From NCBI RefSeq assembly GCF_000513855.1, contig NZ_KI911318.1, forward strand, positions 1,179,327-1,243,326: 64,000 bases of DNA, read 5' to 3'. Origin of the DNA: Desulfurococcus amylolyticus Z-533 (GTDB lineage Archaea > Thermoproteota > Thermoprotei_A > Sulfolobales > Desulfurococcaceae). Shown here in pieces: positions 33,383 to 42,344 of this stretch. Numbering within the stretch: the first letter of the stretch is position 1; every line of letters starts with the position of its first letter. Position numbers and translations under genes: made by a program. Under the pieces are notes generated by a model, which searched no databases, was not told the DNA's origin, and saw only the letters and a program-made list of their open reading frames with translations.

Positions 33383-34387
33383 TTAAGCTACATCTAGTAC
33401 TAGTTGCCCTAAGTGTCCCCCCTTCTTTAACTCTATTAATGCCTCATTGGCCTCGCTAAGCCTATAGGTTTTCACTTCAGGCTTCACACCGTGTCTACTG
33501 GCTACCTCTAGGAACTCTCCTACATCCTTCCTAGTTACATTCGCAACGCTTTTAACTTCTTTCTCATGCCATAGGAGGCTGTAGTCCAGCTGCTCGATTG
33601 GAGTCATATATATCTCAGCCAATACTACTCTCCCACCCTTATCTATCTTCTTCAATGCCTCAATGAAGACGCTGGACACAGGTGCATACACTATTGCGGC
33701 ATCGAGTCTACGCGGGGGCTCCTCACTTGTTGAGCCAGCCCATTCGGCACCGTTCTCGAGAGCCTTCTCTATCTTCCACCTATTACTCGTGAACACGTAT
33801 ACTCTTAAGCCAAGCCTCCTAGCCACCTGTAGAACAAGGTGTGCGGCTGCACCGTAGCCAAATAGACCCAGGGTTGCATCACCCTTACCAAGAAGCCCCG
33901 TTAGCTTTAGGGATCTATAGCCTATTGCACCAGCACACATTAATGGAGCTGCATGAGTGTCATCTATTCCATCAGGTATCCTATGTATGAAGCCTGCCTT
34001 TGCAACCATGTACTCAGCGTACCCGCCGTCCACACTGTAGCCTGTGAATAAAGCATTTTCACAGAGATTCTCGAGACCTCTTCTACAATACCTGCATTCA
34101 CCACAAGCATAGTATAGCCATGGAACTCCAACACGCTCTCCCCTCCTAACTCCTTCAACCCCATCACCTACATCTTCTACTACACCGATTACCTGGTGCC
34201 CGGGTATCAGTGGGAGCTTTACAGGTTTCAACTCGCCTTCAACAATGTGGAGATCCGTCCTACACACGCCGCATTTGAGGATCCTTATCAAGACCTCGCC
34301 TCTACCGGGGCTTGGTTTCTCGACATCCATATATTTCAACGGCCTTGACTCGACAGGAGCTGGAGAATAGAGAACCATCGCTCTCAA
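33383..34387 (-). CDS. zinc-dependent alcohol dehydrogenase (MDR family)
   Basis: 334 residues. GroES-like catalytic domain with zinc ligand Cys in CGVCRTDLH, GHQVIGVVEDVGDGV, the structural zinc loop CGECRYCRRGLENLC, then the NAD(P) Rossmann domain (LGLFGYGAAAHLVLQVA; the usual GxGxxG reads GYGAAA). Oxidises or reduces alcohols/aldehydes; the substrate cannot be told. The TTG at 34387 has AGGTG at suitable spacing; GTG 34396 and ATG 34381 are alternatives. Confidence 0.92.
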   Translation of the reverse strand: MRAMVLYSPAPVESRPLKYMDVEKPSPGRGEVLIRILKCGVCRTDLHIVEGELKPVKLPLIPGHQVIGVVEDVGDGVEGVRRGERVGVPWLYYACGECRYCRRGLENLCENALFTGYSVDGGYAEYMVAKAGFIHRIPDGIDDTHAAPLMCAGAIGYRSLKLTGLLGKGDATLGLFGYGAAAHLVLQVARRLGLRVYVFTSNRWKIEKALENGAEWAGSTSEEPPRRLDAAIVYAPVSSVFIEALKKIDKGGRVVLAEIYMTPIEQLDYSLLWHEKEVKSVANVTRKDVGEFLEVASRHGVKPEVKTYRLSEANEALIELKKGGHLGQLVLDVA

Positions 34388-34497
34388 CGTATACACCTTA
34401 CAATCTCAAGCCTGTGTTCTCTAATCTGTGAAACACTATTTAAACCTTGGATAGTAATGTTTTAAAAACCTTGATCCATATGATTCATATCCGGACT

Positions 34498-34607
34498 GCC
34501 GCCGTAGTATAGCCCGGTCAAGTATGCGGGCCTCTCGAGCCCGTGACACCCTAAGGCCCGTTGAGGAGAGGGTGCGGGAGACCCGGGTTCAAATCCCGGC
34601 GGCGGCA
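34498..34607 (+). tRNA. tRNA-Glu (CUC) with variable-loop intron
   Basis: Acceptor GCCGCCG/CGGCGGC, anticodon stem CGGGC/GCCCG, loop CUCUCGA (anticodon CUC), T arm CCGGG/CCCGG. Between the anticodon stem and T stem lie 39 nt where 4 are expected; removing 35 nt (34548-34582) between two GAC copies gives variable loop UGAC and a 75-nt tRNA. The inserted part can form a CACCCU/AGGGUG hairpin, compatible with a non-canonical bulge-helix-bulge intron. Confidence 0.9.
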
Positions 34608-35920
34608 CTCCTCTTATTCATCAACTGTTTCAACCAGTGCACCATAGTGGATCCTATAATGATGTAGAAGCTTGTTGTTAAGGCAAGCGAGTAGGCTACG
34701 TAGAAGGCCGGATCAAAGATCATTAGAGTAATGGAGTCCAGGAGCCTCCATATATTCACATCTGGATTCTCAATGTGTACATGACTCCACCAGCTCGTGG
34801 GAAACGCCACAGGCCATAACCCTATCCATATATATGTAAATAATAAGAGGGGCTTAGATACAGCGTTCTCCCCGGCTACCAGTAGCAGAGATATATAGGC
34901 TATTAGTGGAACCAGGTATTGGTGGTTCACCCTCCAGTAGAAAGCAGTAAAAGCAATGTACGCGAGTGAGACACATAGGAGTAAAGTACTCCCCTGCTTA
35001 TAGTATAGTAGTAGGAGTGAGAGGGTTATAACAGTGAAGAAAACCCACCATGACTCAATAACCCAGATGTAACCCCTGAAATTATACGTGATGAGGCTTG
35101 ATAAACCGTTGAAACTATATACAACGGGCTCAGTATATCCAGGCTTAGATGATTCTAGCAATGCATTAAGCAGTGATCCCATCGTGCCCGGGCTAGCAAT
35201 GATGAATGGGGTGAAGGGGACTAATGCACCTGTTAAAACCACCATGATATACTTTAATGAAGCCCCCGATAAACCATGCTTCTTGAAGACATCGGTAATC
35301 AACACTAGCAGTGAAGGCAGGATAGTCTGCTTAACGGAGACCGAGAACCCAGCGATGAACAACCCGGCTAACATATGCCTGCCATCCATGTACATGTATA
35401 ACCCAAGGAGCAGGAAGAATAAAGCCATGTTATCAAACATGCCATATATCGCTGAGATATATATGGTCATCGGGTTCAATAAGTATAGTAAGGAAGCAAT
35501 CGCTGCCACCAGCCTACTCGTCGAAAAAATCCTTCTAGCAGTATAGTAGATCATGATCCCTGTTAGAACATCAAATAATGAGAAGACAGATTTAACAATC
35601 CCACACCACGATGGGGAGGCATATATATTCAACCCGTGATCCCTGACCACCTTCACAGGATCCGGTGCTATAAGTCTTAAAGGAGCCAATATGAGGAGGA
35701 GTACAGGTCCATAAATATACTTCCATGGATACGGCCAGTTATTGCCGGGTGCCTCAAGGTAGTTGTAATCATAGAAGTGGAAACCATGGTGTAGAAAGGT
35801 ATCTGCGAAACCAGCGAACTGAACCACGTCACTACCACAGGTAGTCCATAGGAAAGGGACTCTAACAAGCATACCCACTAATACAATGAGCAATAGTATA
35901 ACCGTGTCAACCCTACTCAT
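34589..35920 (-). CDS. predicted GT-C membrane glycosyltransferase
   Basis: 443 residues with about ten membrane helices. After the first helix comes a loop with acidic residues (TTCGSDVVQFAGFADTFLHH) and YPWKYIYGPV, the pattern of GT-C enzymes that use polyprenyl-phosphate sugars (mannosyltransferase-like). Next gene on this strand is a GT4 glycosyltransferase, so a glycan pathway is likely. The last residues (SAAAGI) are encoded across the 3-prime end of tRNA-Glu. ATG at 35920 follows TAGGTG. Confidence 0.75.
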   Translation of the reverse strand: MSRVDTVILLLIVLVGMLVRVPFLWTTCGSDVVQFAGFADTFLHHGFHFYDYNYLEAPGNNWPYPWKYIYGPVLLLILAPLRLIAPDPVKVVRDHGLNIYASPSWCGIVKSVFSLFDVLTGIMIYYTARRIFSTSRLVAAIASLLYLLNPMTIYISAIYGMFDNMALFFLLLGLYMYMDGRHMLAGLFIAGFSVSVKQTILPSLLVLITDVFKKHGLSGASLKYIMVVLTGALVPFTPFIIASPGTMGSLLNALLESSKPGYTEPVVYSFNGLSSLITYNFRGYIWVIESWWVFFTVITLSLLLLYYKQGSTLLLCVSLAYIAFTAFYWRVNHQYLVPLIAYISLLLVAGENAVSKPLLLFTYIWIGLWPVAFPTSWWSHVHIENPDVNIWRLLDSITLMIFDPAFYVAYSLALTTSFYIIIGSTMVHWLKQLMNKRSAAAGI

Positions 35921-36056
35921 GGAATACACCTAAACCACATGATCCACATGATTCAACAATCATATTATTACTAGAATAAGGTGCGGCCATGAACATATAT
36001 AATTGGAGTGAACACCTAGGGATAAACGGCAGGATTAAACACCCTATTCACGTTAC

Positions 36057-37310
36057 CTATCCAGCATCCAGGAGGCCACGTATTTTATCGGCTAGAGCTT
36101 TCTCGAACACTCTGGAATCGTATTCTATACTCCTAGATAGCGAGAGATCATGATATTTACTCCATAACACCTTATCGTGCATCAGGCTCTTCAACAGCTC
36201 TGAGAGCTCCCTTATCGATGAATAGCCTAACCCATAATACCCGTTGACTAATACATCCCTATAGCTCCCACTATTCCTATTCACTATAACTGGGATCCCG
36301 GCTGCCATGGCTTCAACCACGGCAATACCGAAGTGCTCGCCTACTGTGGCATGTACAAATATCTTGGATGAGCAAAGGTTCTCGATCAACGTCTCCCTGG
36401 ATGCGTTAAGGTATAGTTCTAGCCTTACCCTGTGTTTCACGGCAAGCCTCCTTAGATGTGTTAAGTAGTTGATATTTCCCCTTGTTAACGCGCCTATGAT
36501 CTTCAACGTAGGCCGCTCCTCCAGTAAGGCTATAGCTCTTATAACGTCATCATGCCTTTTCTCACTACTCACTCTACCAACCATAACCACGCTATTCTCT
36601 CTTTCATCGAACCCTTTTCTCCCGCAGCTGAGGAGGTCCTCGATGTATACTGGTGGATGTAATACTAGTGGCTCAACGCCATATAATTCCCTAAGTATAT
36701 CCCCCGTATACTCCGAGTTAGTTATAACGAGATCCGTGTGTAGGAATGGGTCTTCAGGGATGCTTGCCTCCAGTAGTTTCAGGTATATAGCCCAGTAAGC
36801 GTTCCAGAAAACCGTTGAGAAGTACTTCCTAGAGTAAGATACAGCATCACGACAGTAGGACTCTATCTTCCTGCTCTTAAAACTACTACAATTCTCTGTG
36901 GCCACATAGATGCTGTGGGGGAAGTGAATGTATTTAACCAGCTTAAAGCCGATAACCCTCTTTAACTCATCGATCCCCTTAGAGCCCTCGTTATCTATGA
37001 AGACCAGGTCCGGTCTGCGATATTTCACTGCTTTCTCAACGACTATATTACCAAGTTGCATCTGGTAGAGTCCGAATACCTGTGGAAACCACTTGAATAA
37101 ACTATACACTTCCACATCGCTTAAGCCCTGTACACCTGTAATAAAACCCCCCAGCCTAATGGGGGCGAGACCGGCAAGTAGAACCCTGTAGCCAACCCTC
37201 TTCAATACTATTGAAGCCCGTATCTTTACTACTTCAGCCCCACCAATAATGGTTGTAAATGGTCCTACTACAGCCAGTGGATCATTAACCAAGCCGACCC
37301 ACTCTACCAT
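36057..37310 (-). CDS. glycosyltransferase family 4/GT-B protein
   Basis: 417 residues, GT-B fold. The N-terminal half carries GPFTTIIGGAEVVKIR (acceptor side, like MSHXGGAE motifs); the C-terminal half has VVMVGRVSSEKRHDDVIRAI near residue 240 and the donor-binding EHFGIAVVEAMAAGIPVIVN near residue 330. Transfers a sugar from a nucleotide-sugar, probably to a lipid- or protein-linked glycan, as archaeal Alg2/PimA-like enzymes do. The middle (residues 90-200) is unusually long. Confidence 0.9.
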   Translation of the reverse strand: MVEWVGLVNDPLAVVGPFTTIIGGAEVVKIRASIVLKRVGYRVLLAGLAPIRLGGFITGVQGLSDVEVYSLFKWFPQVFGLYQMQLGNIVVEKAVKYRRPDLVFIDNEGSKGIDELKRVIGFKLVKYIHFPHSIYVATENCSSFKSRKIESYCRDAVSYSRKYFSTVFWNAYWAIYLKLLEASIPEDPFLHTDLVITNSEYTGDILRELYGVEPLVLHPPVYIEDLLSCGRKGFDERENSVVMVGRVSSEKRHDDVIRAIALLEERPTLKIIGALTRGNINYLTHLRRLAVKHRVRLELYLNASRETLIENLCSSKIFVHATVGEHFGIAVVEAMAAGIPVIVNRNSGSYRDVLVNGYYGLGYSSIRELSELLKSLMHDKVLWSKYHDLSLSRSIEYDSRVFEKALADKIRGLLDAG

Positions 37311-37367
37311 CAAGTCTTAGATAGTTGAAACGGTGTTTAAAACCATGAATTAGAAACTAGCTGGTAT

Positions 37368-37913
37368 TTAATAAATTTTAGAGGAGCTGTTATCGAGCTT
37401 GGGCGGTGTTACACCTCGCTGTCCCTGATACTTACCCGTGTAAGGCTTGTACACAGGGCTACTGGTCCTCGCCAGTATTAAGTGGAGGAATCTCTGACCC
37501 GGATAAACCTTAACCGGTACCGTGCTACCTACGAGTTCAATGGTTATATTCCCCTTGAACCCGGCATCTATCACTGTCGGCGGAATGTATAAGCCGAAGC
37601 GGGCAAAAGTACTTCTAAGATTCACCAAGCCCACTAGGTCATGGGGGAACTCAACATACTCAAGGGTCGTGGTTAAAACATGCTCCAACGGGTTTATCAC
37701 GAACCCATCGCCTCTAACCCTATAGCACTCTAACACGTTGTCAACCCCGTCCCTCGAGGTATCAACTACACTGTTCTCCCTCTTGAACCTACAGAATTCG
37801 TCCCCGAACCTTAAGTCCACTCCATTCTCCCTCACTGTATCATCGAATAACGGGTCTATAATCAGGAGCTTCTTCTCGATGTAAACCCGGATATCCCAGT
37901 CGCTTAGAATCAT
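37368..37913 (-). CDS. dcd: dCTP deaminase
   Basis: Converts dCTP to dUTP, feeding dUMP to ThyX. 181 residues with MILSDWDIRVYI, NGVDLRFGDEF, GLVNLRSTFARFGLYIPPTV and IDAGFKGNITIELVGST, which includes the catalytic Glu of the Dcd/dUTPase trimer family. Two bases before the nucleotidyltransferase stop, so translationally linked with it, although the functions differ. Confidence 0.95.
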   Translation of the reverse strand: MILSDWDIRVYIEKKLLIIDPLFDDTVRENGVDLRFGDEFCRFKRENSVVDTSRDGVDNVLECYRVRGDGFVINPLEHVLTTTLEYVEFPHDLVGLVNLRSTFARFGLYIPPTVIDAGFKGNITIELVGSTVPVKVYPGQRFLHLILARTSSPVYKPYTGKYQGQRGVTPPKLDNSSSKIY

Positions 37914-37915
37914 TC

Positions 37916-38641
37916 TTACTCCCTCCTTCTAAGTGGCTGAGGTGATTCATGGAATATTTCATGGATCGCCCTGGACGCCTCCTCTAACTCCTTGAATGTA
38001 TCTATAGCCTTCCAGAATACACCAGTATATCTCACCGTACCTAGCACTCCATCCCGGGCCATGGCAGGGAACGCTGTTTTCTCCAAGTCCCCTTTCTCTG
38101 GGAAGTATCTTAAAGCCTCAGGGTTTAAAGCGTATACTCCGGCATTGATCCAGTAGTCACTTAACTGGGGCTTCTCAACAAATCCCTTAACCCTGTCTTC
38201 ATCCTCTATTTCGAGGACACCATATGGGCTTGGCAGAGGTATCGATGCTATTACACCAAGATACCTTGAACCCTCAAGTTTCTCGACTAGCTTTAGCGGG
38301 TTGAGATTGGTAATTATATCTCCGTTGATAACTAGGAATGTGCCGTTCCTGGATAAGACATGCTCAGCGTTCTTAATGGCTCCCCCAGTCCCCAAGGGTT
38401 CATCCTCAACTACGTATGTAACCCTCACGCCAAGCCTGCTCCCACTACCAATATATTCTATTATCTTCTCCTTCCTATAGCCAACTAGGAGAATTATCTC
38501 CCTAAACCCATACTTTTTCAACCACTCGATCTGCCATTCCAGGATAGGTTTATCCCCAACCGGGATCATTGGCTTAGGAACGTCATCCGTGTATGGTCTA
38601 AGCCTTTTACCATATCCTCCAGCCAGGATCACGGCGAGCAT
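37916..38641 (-). CDS. sugar-1-phosphate nucleotidyltransferase
   Basis: 241 residues of the NTP_transferase family: MLAVILAGGYGKRLRPYTD (nucleotide loop), VPKPMIPVGDKPILEW, NGDIITNLNP (metal Asp) and GFVEKPQLSDYWINAGVYAL. Such enzymes make GDP-mannose or dNDP/UDP-glucose; the C-terminal hexapeptide domain of the long forms is absent. Likely supplies the adjacent glycosyltransferases. The ATG at 38641 follows GGTG at 7 nt; the longer reading upstream is a hydrophobic artefact. Confidence 0.9.
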   Translation of the reverse strand: MLAVILAGGYGKRLRPYTDDVPKPMIPVGDKPILEWQIEWLKKYGFREIILLVGYRKEKIIEYIGSGSRLGVRVTYVVEDEPLGTGGAIKNAEHVLSRNGTFLVINGDIITNLNPLKLVEKLEGSRYLGVIASIPLPSPYGVLEIEDEDRVKGFVEKPQLSDYWINAGVYALNPEALRYFPEKGDLEKTAFPAMARDGVLGTVRYTGVFWKAIDTFKELEEASRAIHEIFHESPQPLRRRE

Positions 38642-38778
38642 TCTAATACACCACATTAGTATCCATCCAAGACGTAAGATAAAAATAATTAACACAGTAC
38701 AGAACTCCCTCAAGATAGCGAACACCCTCTGGCTCGTAGAAAACCTAATAAACCCCTGTTTAATCAATTAATAATGGC

Positions 38779-38851
38779 GCCGCCGTAGCTCAGCTGGGAG
38801 AGCGCCCGGCTGAAGACCGGGATGTCCGGGGTTCAAGTCCCCGCGGCGGCA
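38779..38851 (+). tRNA. tRNA-Phe (GAA)
   Basis: 73-nt cloverleaf without intron: acceptor GCCGCCG/CGGCGGC, anticodon loop CUGAAGA with anticodon GAA, T arm CGGGG/CCCCG with UUCAAGU loop, discriminator A. Confidence 0.97.
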
Positions 38852-38921
38852 TACCATGACTCATCCTCCCACTGTCTTTATATTCTTCAGTAATCTAATC
38901 CAAGTCTAGGTGGTCAAAGTC

Positions 38922-39488
38922 TTGGTAAAGATAATCATTGTCCCGTTAACAAGCTATGGTGTACTCGAGTATCTCGACGCGTTAAGGGATTTACTAGTGG
39001 ATTCATTAAAGAGGGCCGGTGTTAAAGTAGGGGCATACGTGTGGAGCGAGGTTTTAAAGCCGCCTGTAAAATGCTTCAACTGGGAGAGGAAGCAGTACCT
39101 GGCGAGATGTGTAATAGATCACATCCGCTCATACCTTCAGTTAGCCGGGGTTAACGAGGACTCAATAGTGATTGGGATAGGCTATTTAGATGGGTATGAA
39201 GAGGGCTTGAACTTTGTCTTCGGTGAGGCTGTGCCAGGTAATAGTACAGCATTAGTGTTTACTAGGAGGCTCCGCCAGGAATACTATGGTTTACAACCAG
39301 ACTTCAACCTGTACTTTAATAGACTGGTTAAGGAAGTAGTGCATGAAGTAGGGCACCTGCTAGGATTAAACCACTGTAGTAACCAGGGTTGTGTCATGAG
39401 TTTCAGTAATAGTGTTGTGGAAGTCGATGCCAAGTCGAGGTTTTTCTGCGAGGGATGCGCTAGGAGGATAAGAGAGTTAAATATCTAG
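38922..39488 (+). CDS. amzA: archaemetzincin
   Basis: Zinc metalloprotease-like protein. Residues near 137-150 read HEVGHLLGLNHC, the metzincin HExxHxxGxxH site, followed by CSNQGCVMSFSNS with the family Met turn and CEGCARR, the structural zinc cysteines. Archaemetzincin cleaves few known substrates. TTG at 38922 with GGTG upstream; GTG at 38910 is the alternative. Its end overlaps the convergent archease gene by 12 nt. Confidence 0.93.
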   Translation: MVKIIIVPLTSYGVLEYLDALRDLLVDSLKRAGVKVGAYVWSEVLKPPVKCFNWERKQYLARCVIDHIRSYLQLAGVNEDSIVIGIGYLDGYEEGLNFVFGEAVPGNSTALVFTRRLRQEYYGLQPDFNLYFNRLVKEVVHEVGHLLGLNHCSNQGCVMSFSNSVVEVDAKSRFFCEGCARRIRELNI

Positions 39489-39944
39489 GACGAAGTAAGC
39501 CACCCACTTATCCTCCTGCTTCAATATCCTCATTAAGTTATATGTTGGAGACTTCACCTCAACCCTGGCCTCATGTCTTAAGGGATTGAATTCCTCACAT
39601 AGTACCCGTGCCTTGAGCTTGTATGATAAATCCCCATTAATCCTCTCAATACTTAATTCTTCCACACCTATGCTTCCGCACATTAGTTTCTCACTGTAAT
39701 ATAATAACAGAAGGGACTCAAGCCATTTATATAGTAAATTCTCCATGTCAAAGCCATCAACCTCTAGCCTCTTCTCCACGGCTGGTCTAAGGTGATCAAT
39801 ATTAGTCATCGAGTCGAATAACGCTAACCCGCTGTTCTCGAATAACTCTAGGATGTCCTTACCATAGGCTCTAACATATATATCGCTCATGTGCTCGAGA
39901 AAATCGAACCTGCCATTTCTCGATGCAATCACTTCCTCTCCCAT
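39477..39944 (-). CDS. archease
   Basis: Activator of the RtcB RNA ligase that joins spliced tRNA halves; relevant because tRNAs and cbf5 in this window carry introns. 155 residues from the ATG at 39944: RFDFLEHMSDIYVRAYGKD at the start (archease metal-binding His/Asp), NLLYKWLESLLLLYYSEK in the middle and a Cys/Asp-poor end KWVAYFVLDI. An earlier opening of the frame crosses AT-rich promoter sequence and is not real. Confidence 0.92.
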   Translation of the reverse strand: MGEEVIASRNGRFDFLEHMSDIYVRAYGKDILELFENSGLALFDSMTNIDHLRPAVEKRLEVDGFDMENLLYKWLESLLLLYYSEKLMCGSIGVEELSIERINGDLSYKLKARVLCEEFNPLRHEARVEVKSPTYNLMRILKQEDKWVAYFVLDI

Positions 39945-40003
39945 AAAAGACCGCCCAGCCCCATTTACCCTTAGAAATAAATGGCGATGGTATCTCTTAA
40001 TAT

Positions 40004-40040
40004 CAATTTTAAAGATAAATTTAATTAATATAAATAAAAT
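40004..40040. promoter_or_regulatory. divergent promoter region archease / RuBisCO
   Basis: Between the ATGs at 39944 and 40067 an AT-rich block holds TTTAAAATTG on the minus strand (40004-40014) and TTAATTAATATAAATAAAAT on the plus strand (40021-40040), TATA boxes at suitable distances for the two genes. Confidence 0.45.
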
Positions 40041-40066
40041 TAACTTTACAAAAACGGGTGAAGTTG

Positions 40067-41404
40067 ATGAGTGGGAAATTCGAGTTTGAAACATACCACG
40101 AGTACATAGACAAGAACTATACTCCTGACCCCAGCAACGATGTAATAGCTGTATACAGGGTTAAGCCTGCACAGGGATTCACTATTGAGGACGCTGCAGG
40201 GGGCGTAGCTGCTGAGAGTAGCACTGGTACGTGGACCAGCCTTTACAATTGGTACGATGTAGGGAGAGTTAGAAGGCTGAGTGGTAAAGCATACTACTTC
40301 AAAGACCTTGGCGATGGATCATGGATTGTGAAAATAGCATACCCAGTGGAGTTATTCGAGGAAGGAAATATACCGGGCCTGCTGGCATCCATAGCTGGAA
40401 ACATATTTGGTATGAAGCGTGTTGAAGGATTAAGACTCGAGGACATATATCTCCCCAAGAAATTCCTCGAGTCATTTAAGGGACCCAGTAAGGGATTAAA
40501 TGGTGTTAGAGAGATATTCGGGGTAAAGGATAGGCCTATAGTAGGCACGGTGCCGAAGCCCAAGGAGGGTTACTCACCGGAGGAAGTGGAGAAGCTGGCT
40601 TTAGAGTTGCTAAGCGGTGGATTAGACTACATAAAAGACGATGAAAACCTGACCAGCCCAAGCTTCTGTAGGTTCGAGGCCAGAGCTAAGGCCATTATGA
40701 AGGTTATTGATAAAGTAGAGAAAGAGACAGGTGAGAGAAAAGTCTGGTTCGCCAATATTACCTCCGATATACGTGAAATGGAGAAGAGGCTGAGGCTTGT
40801 AGCAGACTACGGTAACCCATACATAATGGTTGATGTCGTGATCACCGGGTGGAGCGCACTGACATATATCAGGGATCTAGCAGAGGAGTATGGACTAGCA
40901 ATACATGGGCACAGAGCAATGCATGCAGCCTTCACCAGGAATCCATACCACGGCATCTCAATGTACGTGCTGGCTAAATTATACAGAATCATAGGAATAG
41001 ACCAACTACACATTGGCACAGCCGGGGCAGGAAAACTCGAAGGCGGGAAGCTAGACGTTATAAGATACGCTAAAATACTGAGAGAGATACACTTCAAGCC
41101 AGACCCAGATGACATATACCACCTAGAGCAACCAATGCACCACATCAAGCCGGCAATGCCTGTCTCATCAGGTGGTTTACACCCAGGCAACCTCCCACCA
41201 GTAATAGAGGCTCTGGGTACAAACCTGGTGCTACAAATAGGTGGTGGGGTAATAGGTCATCCAGACGGGCCTAGAGCCGGAGCACTGGCTGTTAGACAGG
41301 CACTAGAGGCAATAATGAATAATATTCCACTAGACGAGTACGCTAAGACACATAGAGAGCTGGCAAGAGCACTGGAGAAATGGGGCTTTACAAAACCCAT
41401 CTAG
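40067..41404 (+). CDS. rbcL: RuBisCO large subunit, form III
   Basis: Carboxylates ribulose-1,5-bisphosphate; in archaea it acts in AMP salvage rather than the Calvin cycle. 445 residues: N-terminal FEFETYHEYIDKNYTP, KVGTVPKPK-like PIVGTVPKPKEGYSPEE, the metal-site GGLDYIKDDENLTSPSFCR (carbamylated Lys then Asp-Asp-Glu), HGHRAMHAAFTRNPYHGI, and PVSSGGLHPGNLPP with QIGGGVIGHPDGP. Length and sequence fit form III. AMP phosphorylase and ribose-1,5-bisphosphate isomerase are not in this window. Followed at once by TnpB relic 3. Confidence 0.97.
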   Translation: MSGKFEFETYHEYIDKNYTPDPSNDVIAVYRVKPAQGFTIEDAAGGVAAESSTGTWTSLYNWYDVGRVRRLSGKAYYFKDLGDGSWIVKIAYPVELFEEGNIPGLLASIAGNIFGMKRVEGLRLEDIYLPKKFLESFKGPSKGLNGVREIFGVKDRPIVGTVPKPKEGYSPEEVEKLALELLSGGLDYIKDDENLTSPSFCRFEARAKAIMKVIDKVEKETGERKVWFANITSDIREMEKRLRLVADYGNPYIMVDVVITGWSALTYIRDLAEEYGLAIHGHRAMHAAFTRNPYHGISMYVLAKLYRIIGIDQLHIGTAGAGKLEGGKLDVIRYAKILREIHFKPDPDDIYHLEQPMHHIKPAMPVSSGGLHPGNLPPVIEALGTNLVLQIGGGVIGHPDGPRAGALAVRQALEAIMNNIPLDEYAKTHRELARALEKWGFTKPI

Positions 41405-41407
41405 CCG

Positions 41408-41450
<43 letters not shown>

Positions 41451-41506
41451 CATTTTTACACTACCCTTATTTATTAGAGGGCCTTGCTGATACTCTATAA
41501 AGCTTT

Positions 41507-41826
41507 TTAATCTACGTATAATCTTCCACCTTTAAGCACATAGTAACGGGTCGCCCCATATTCAGCCTTCATCTCTGTAGTGGTTATTAATATGGCTGTC
41601 CCATCCTTGGCCATTTCTTTGAAGACCCCTAGAACTCTCTCAGCACTATATTCATCGAGGTTTGAAAACGGTTCATCAGCTACTATTGACGCCGGCTTCT
41701 TAACCAATGCCCTTGCAATAGCTACTCTCTGCCCCCGCTTAACTCGTGGGGAAACCTATTCTCTAACCCCTTGATCTCCAGTAGCTCCATCACCTTCATG
41801 ATGATTTTCCACCCGGCCTCACGAGG
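41507..41826 (-). pseudogene. ABC transporter ATPase fragment
   Basis: C-terminal half of an ABC ATPase. Reading the minus strand: EAGWKIIMKVMELLEIKGLE, PHELSGG, a frameshift, then RVAIARALVKKP, Walker B SIVADEPFSNLD and TTTEMKAEYGATRYYV to a stop at 41507. The signature LSGGQ is broken by a lost base pair set at about 41740 and the Walker A half is absent. Dead gene; it abuts the pcp fragment head to head at about 41827. Confidence 0.85.
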
Positions 41827-41828
41827 AT

Positions 41829-42287
41829 ACCCTGGGGCTGGCTCCCGGGACTCAATGCGTTAGGATCGATAGAGTCGCATTAAGCCTGATGAATGCGAGA
41901 ATACCTGATAACGATGGCGTGAAGCCTGAGGATGAACCAATTGAACCCAGGGCCCCCACAGCTTACCTGGCAACAATACCTGTAAAGAAGATAGTTAGGA
42001 AACTAACTGAGGAAGGCATGCCGGCTGTTGTATCCAATACTGCTGGCACATATGTATGCAACTTAGTATTCTACGGGTTACTGCATCATGGATACACTTA
42101 TGGCTATCCCTTGAGAGCCGGGTTTATCCATCTACCCTACCTACCAGAGCAAGCTGCCAAAATGGAGTCGCATAGTGTTCCGCCGAGTATGAGTCCCGAA
42201 TTAATGATCAAAGCGGTTAAAGTAGTCATCGAGTCCATAATAAGTGGGGACACAACCGGGCAAAATAACCCTAGATATAGATATTAG
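41829..42287 (+). pseudogene. pyroglutamyl peptidase (Pcp) fragment
   Basis: Removes N-terminal pyroglutamate when intact. The frame reads GLAPGTQCVRIDRVALSLMN, ARIPDNDGVKPEDEPIEP, SNTAGTYVCNLVFYGLLHH (catalytic Cys) and GFIHLPYLPEQ (catalytic His). The first 75 or so residues of a normal 200-215-residue Pcp are missing, and the catalytic Glu of the ERVA motif reads Asp (RIDRVA). Its left edge meets the inverted ABC fragment, so a rearrangement cut both. Confidence 0.8.
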
Positions 42288-42344
42288 AGTAATAAGATGT
42301 GTCAACGCACCGCACTAAAAACAACTTCCCGGAGGGACGTGTCA

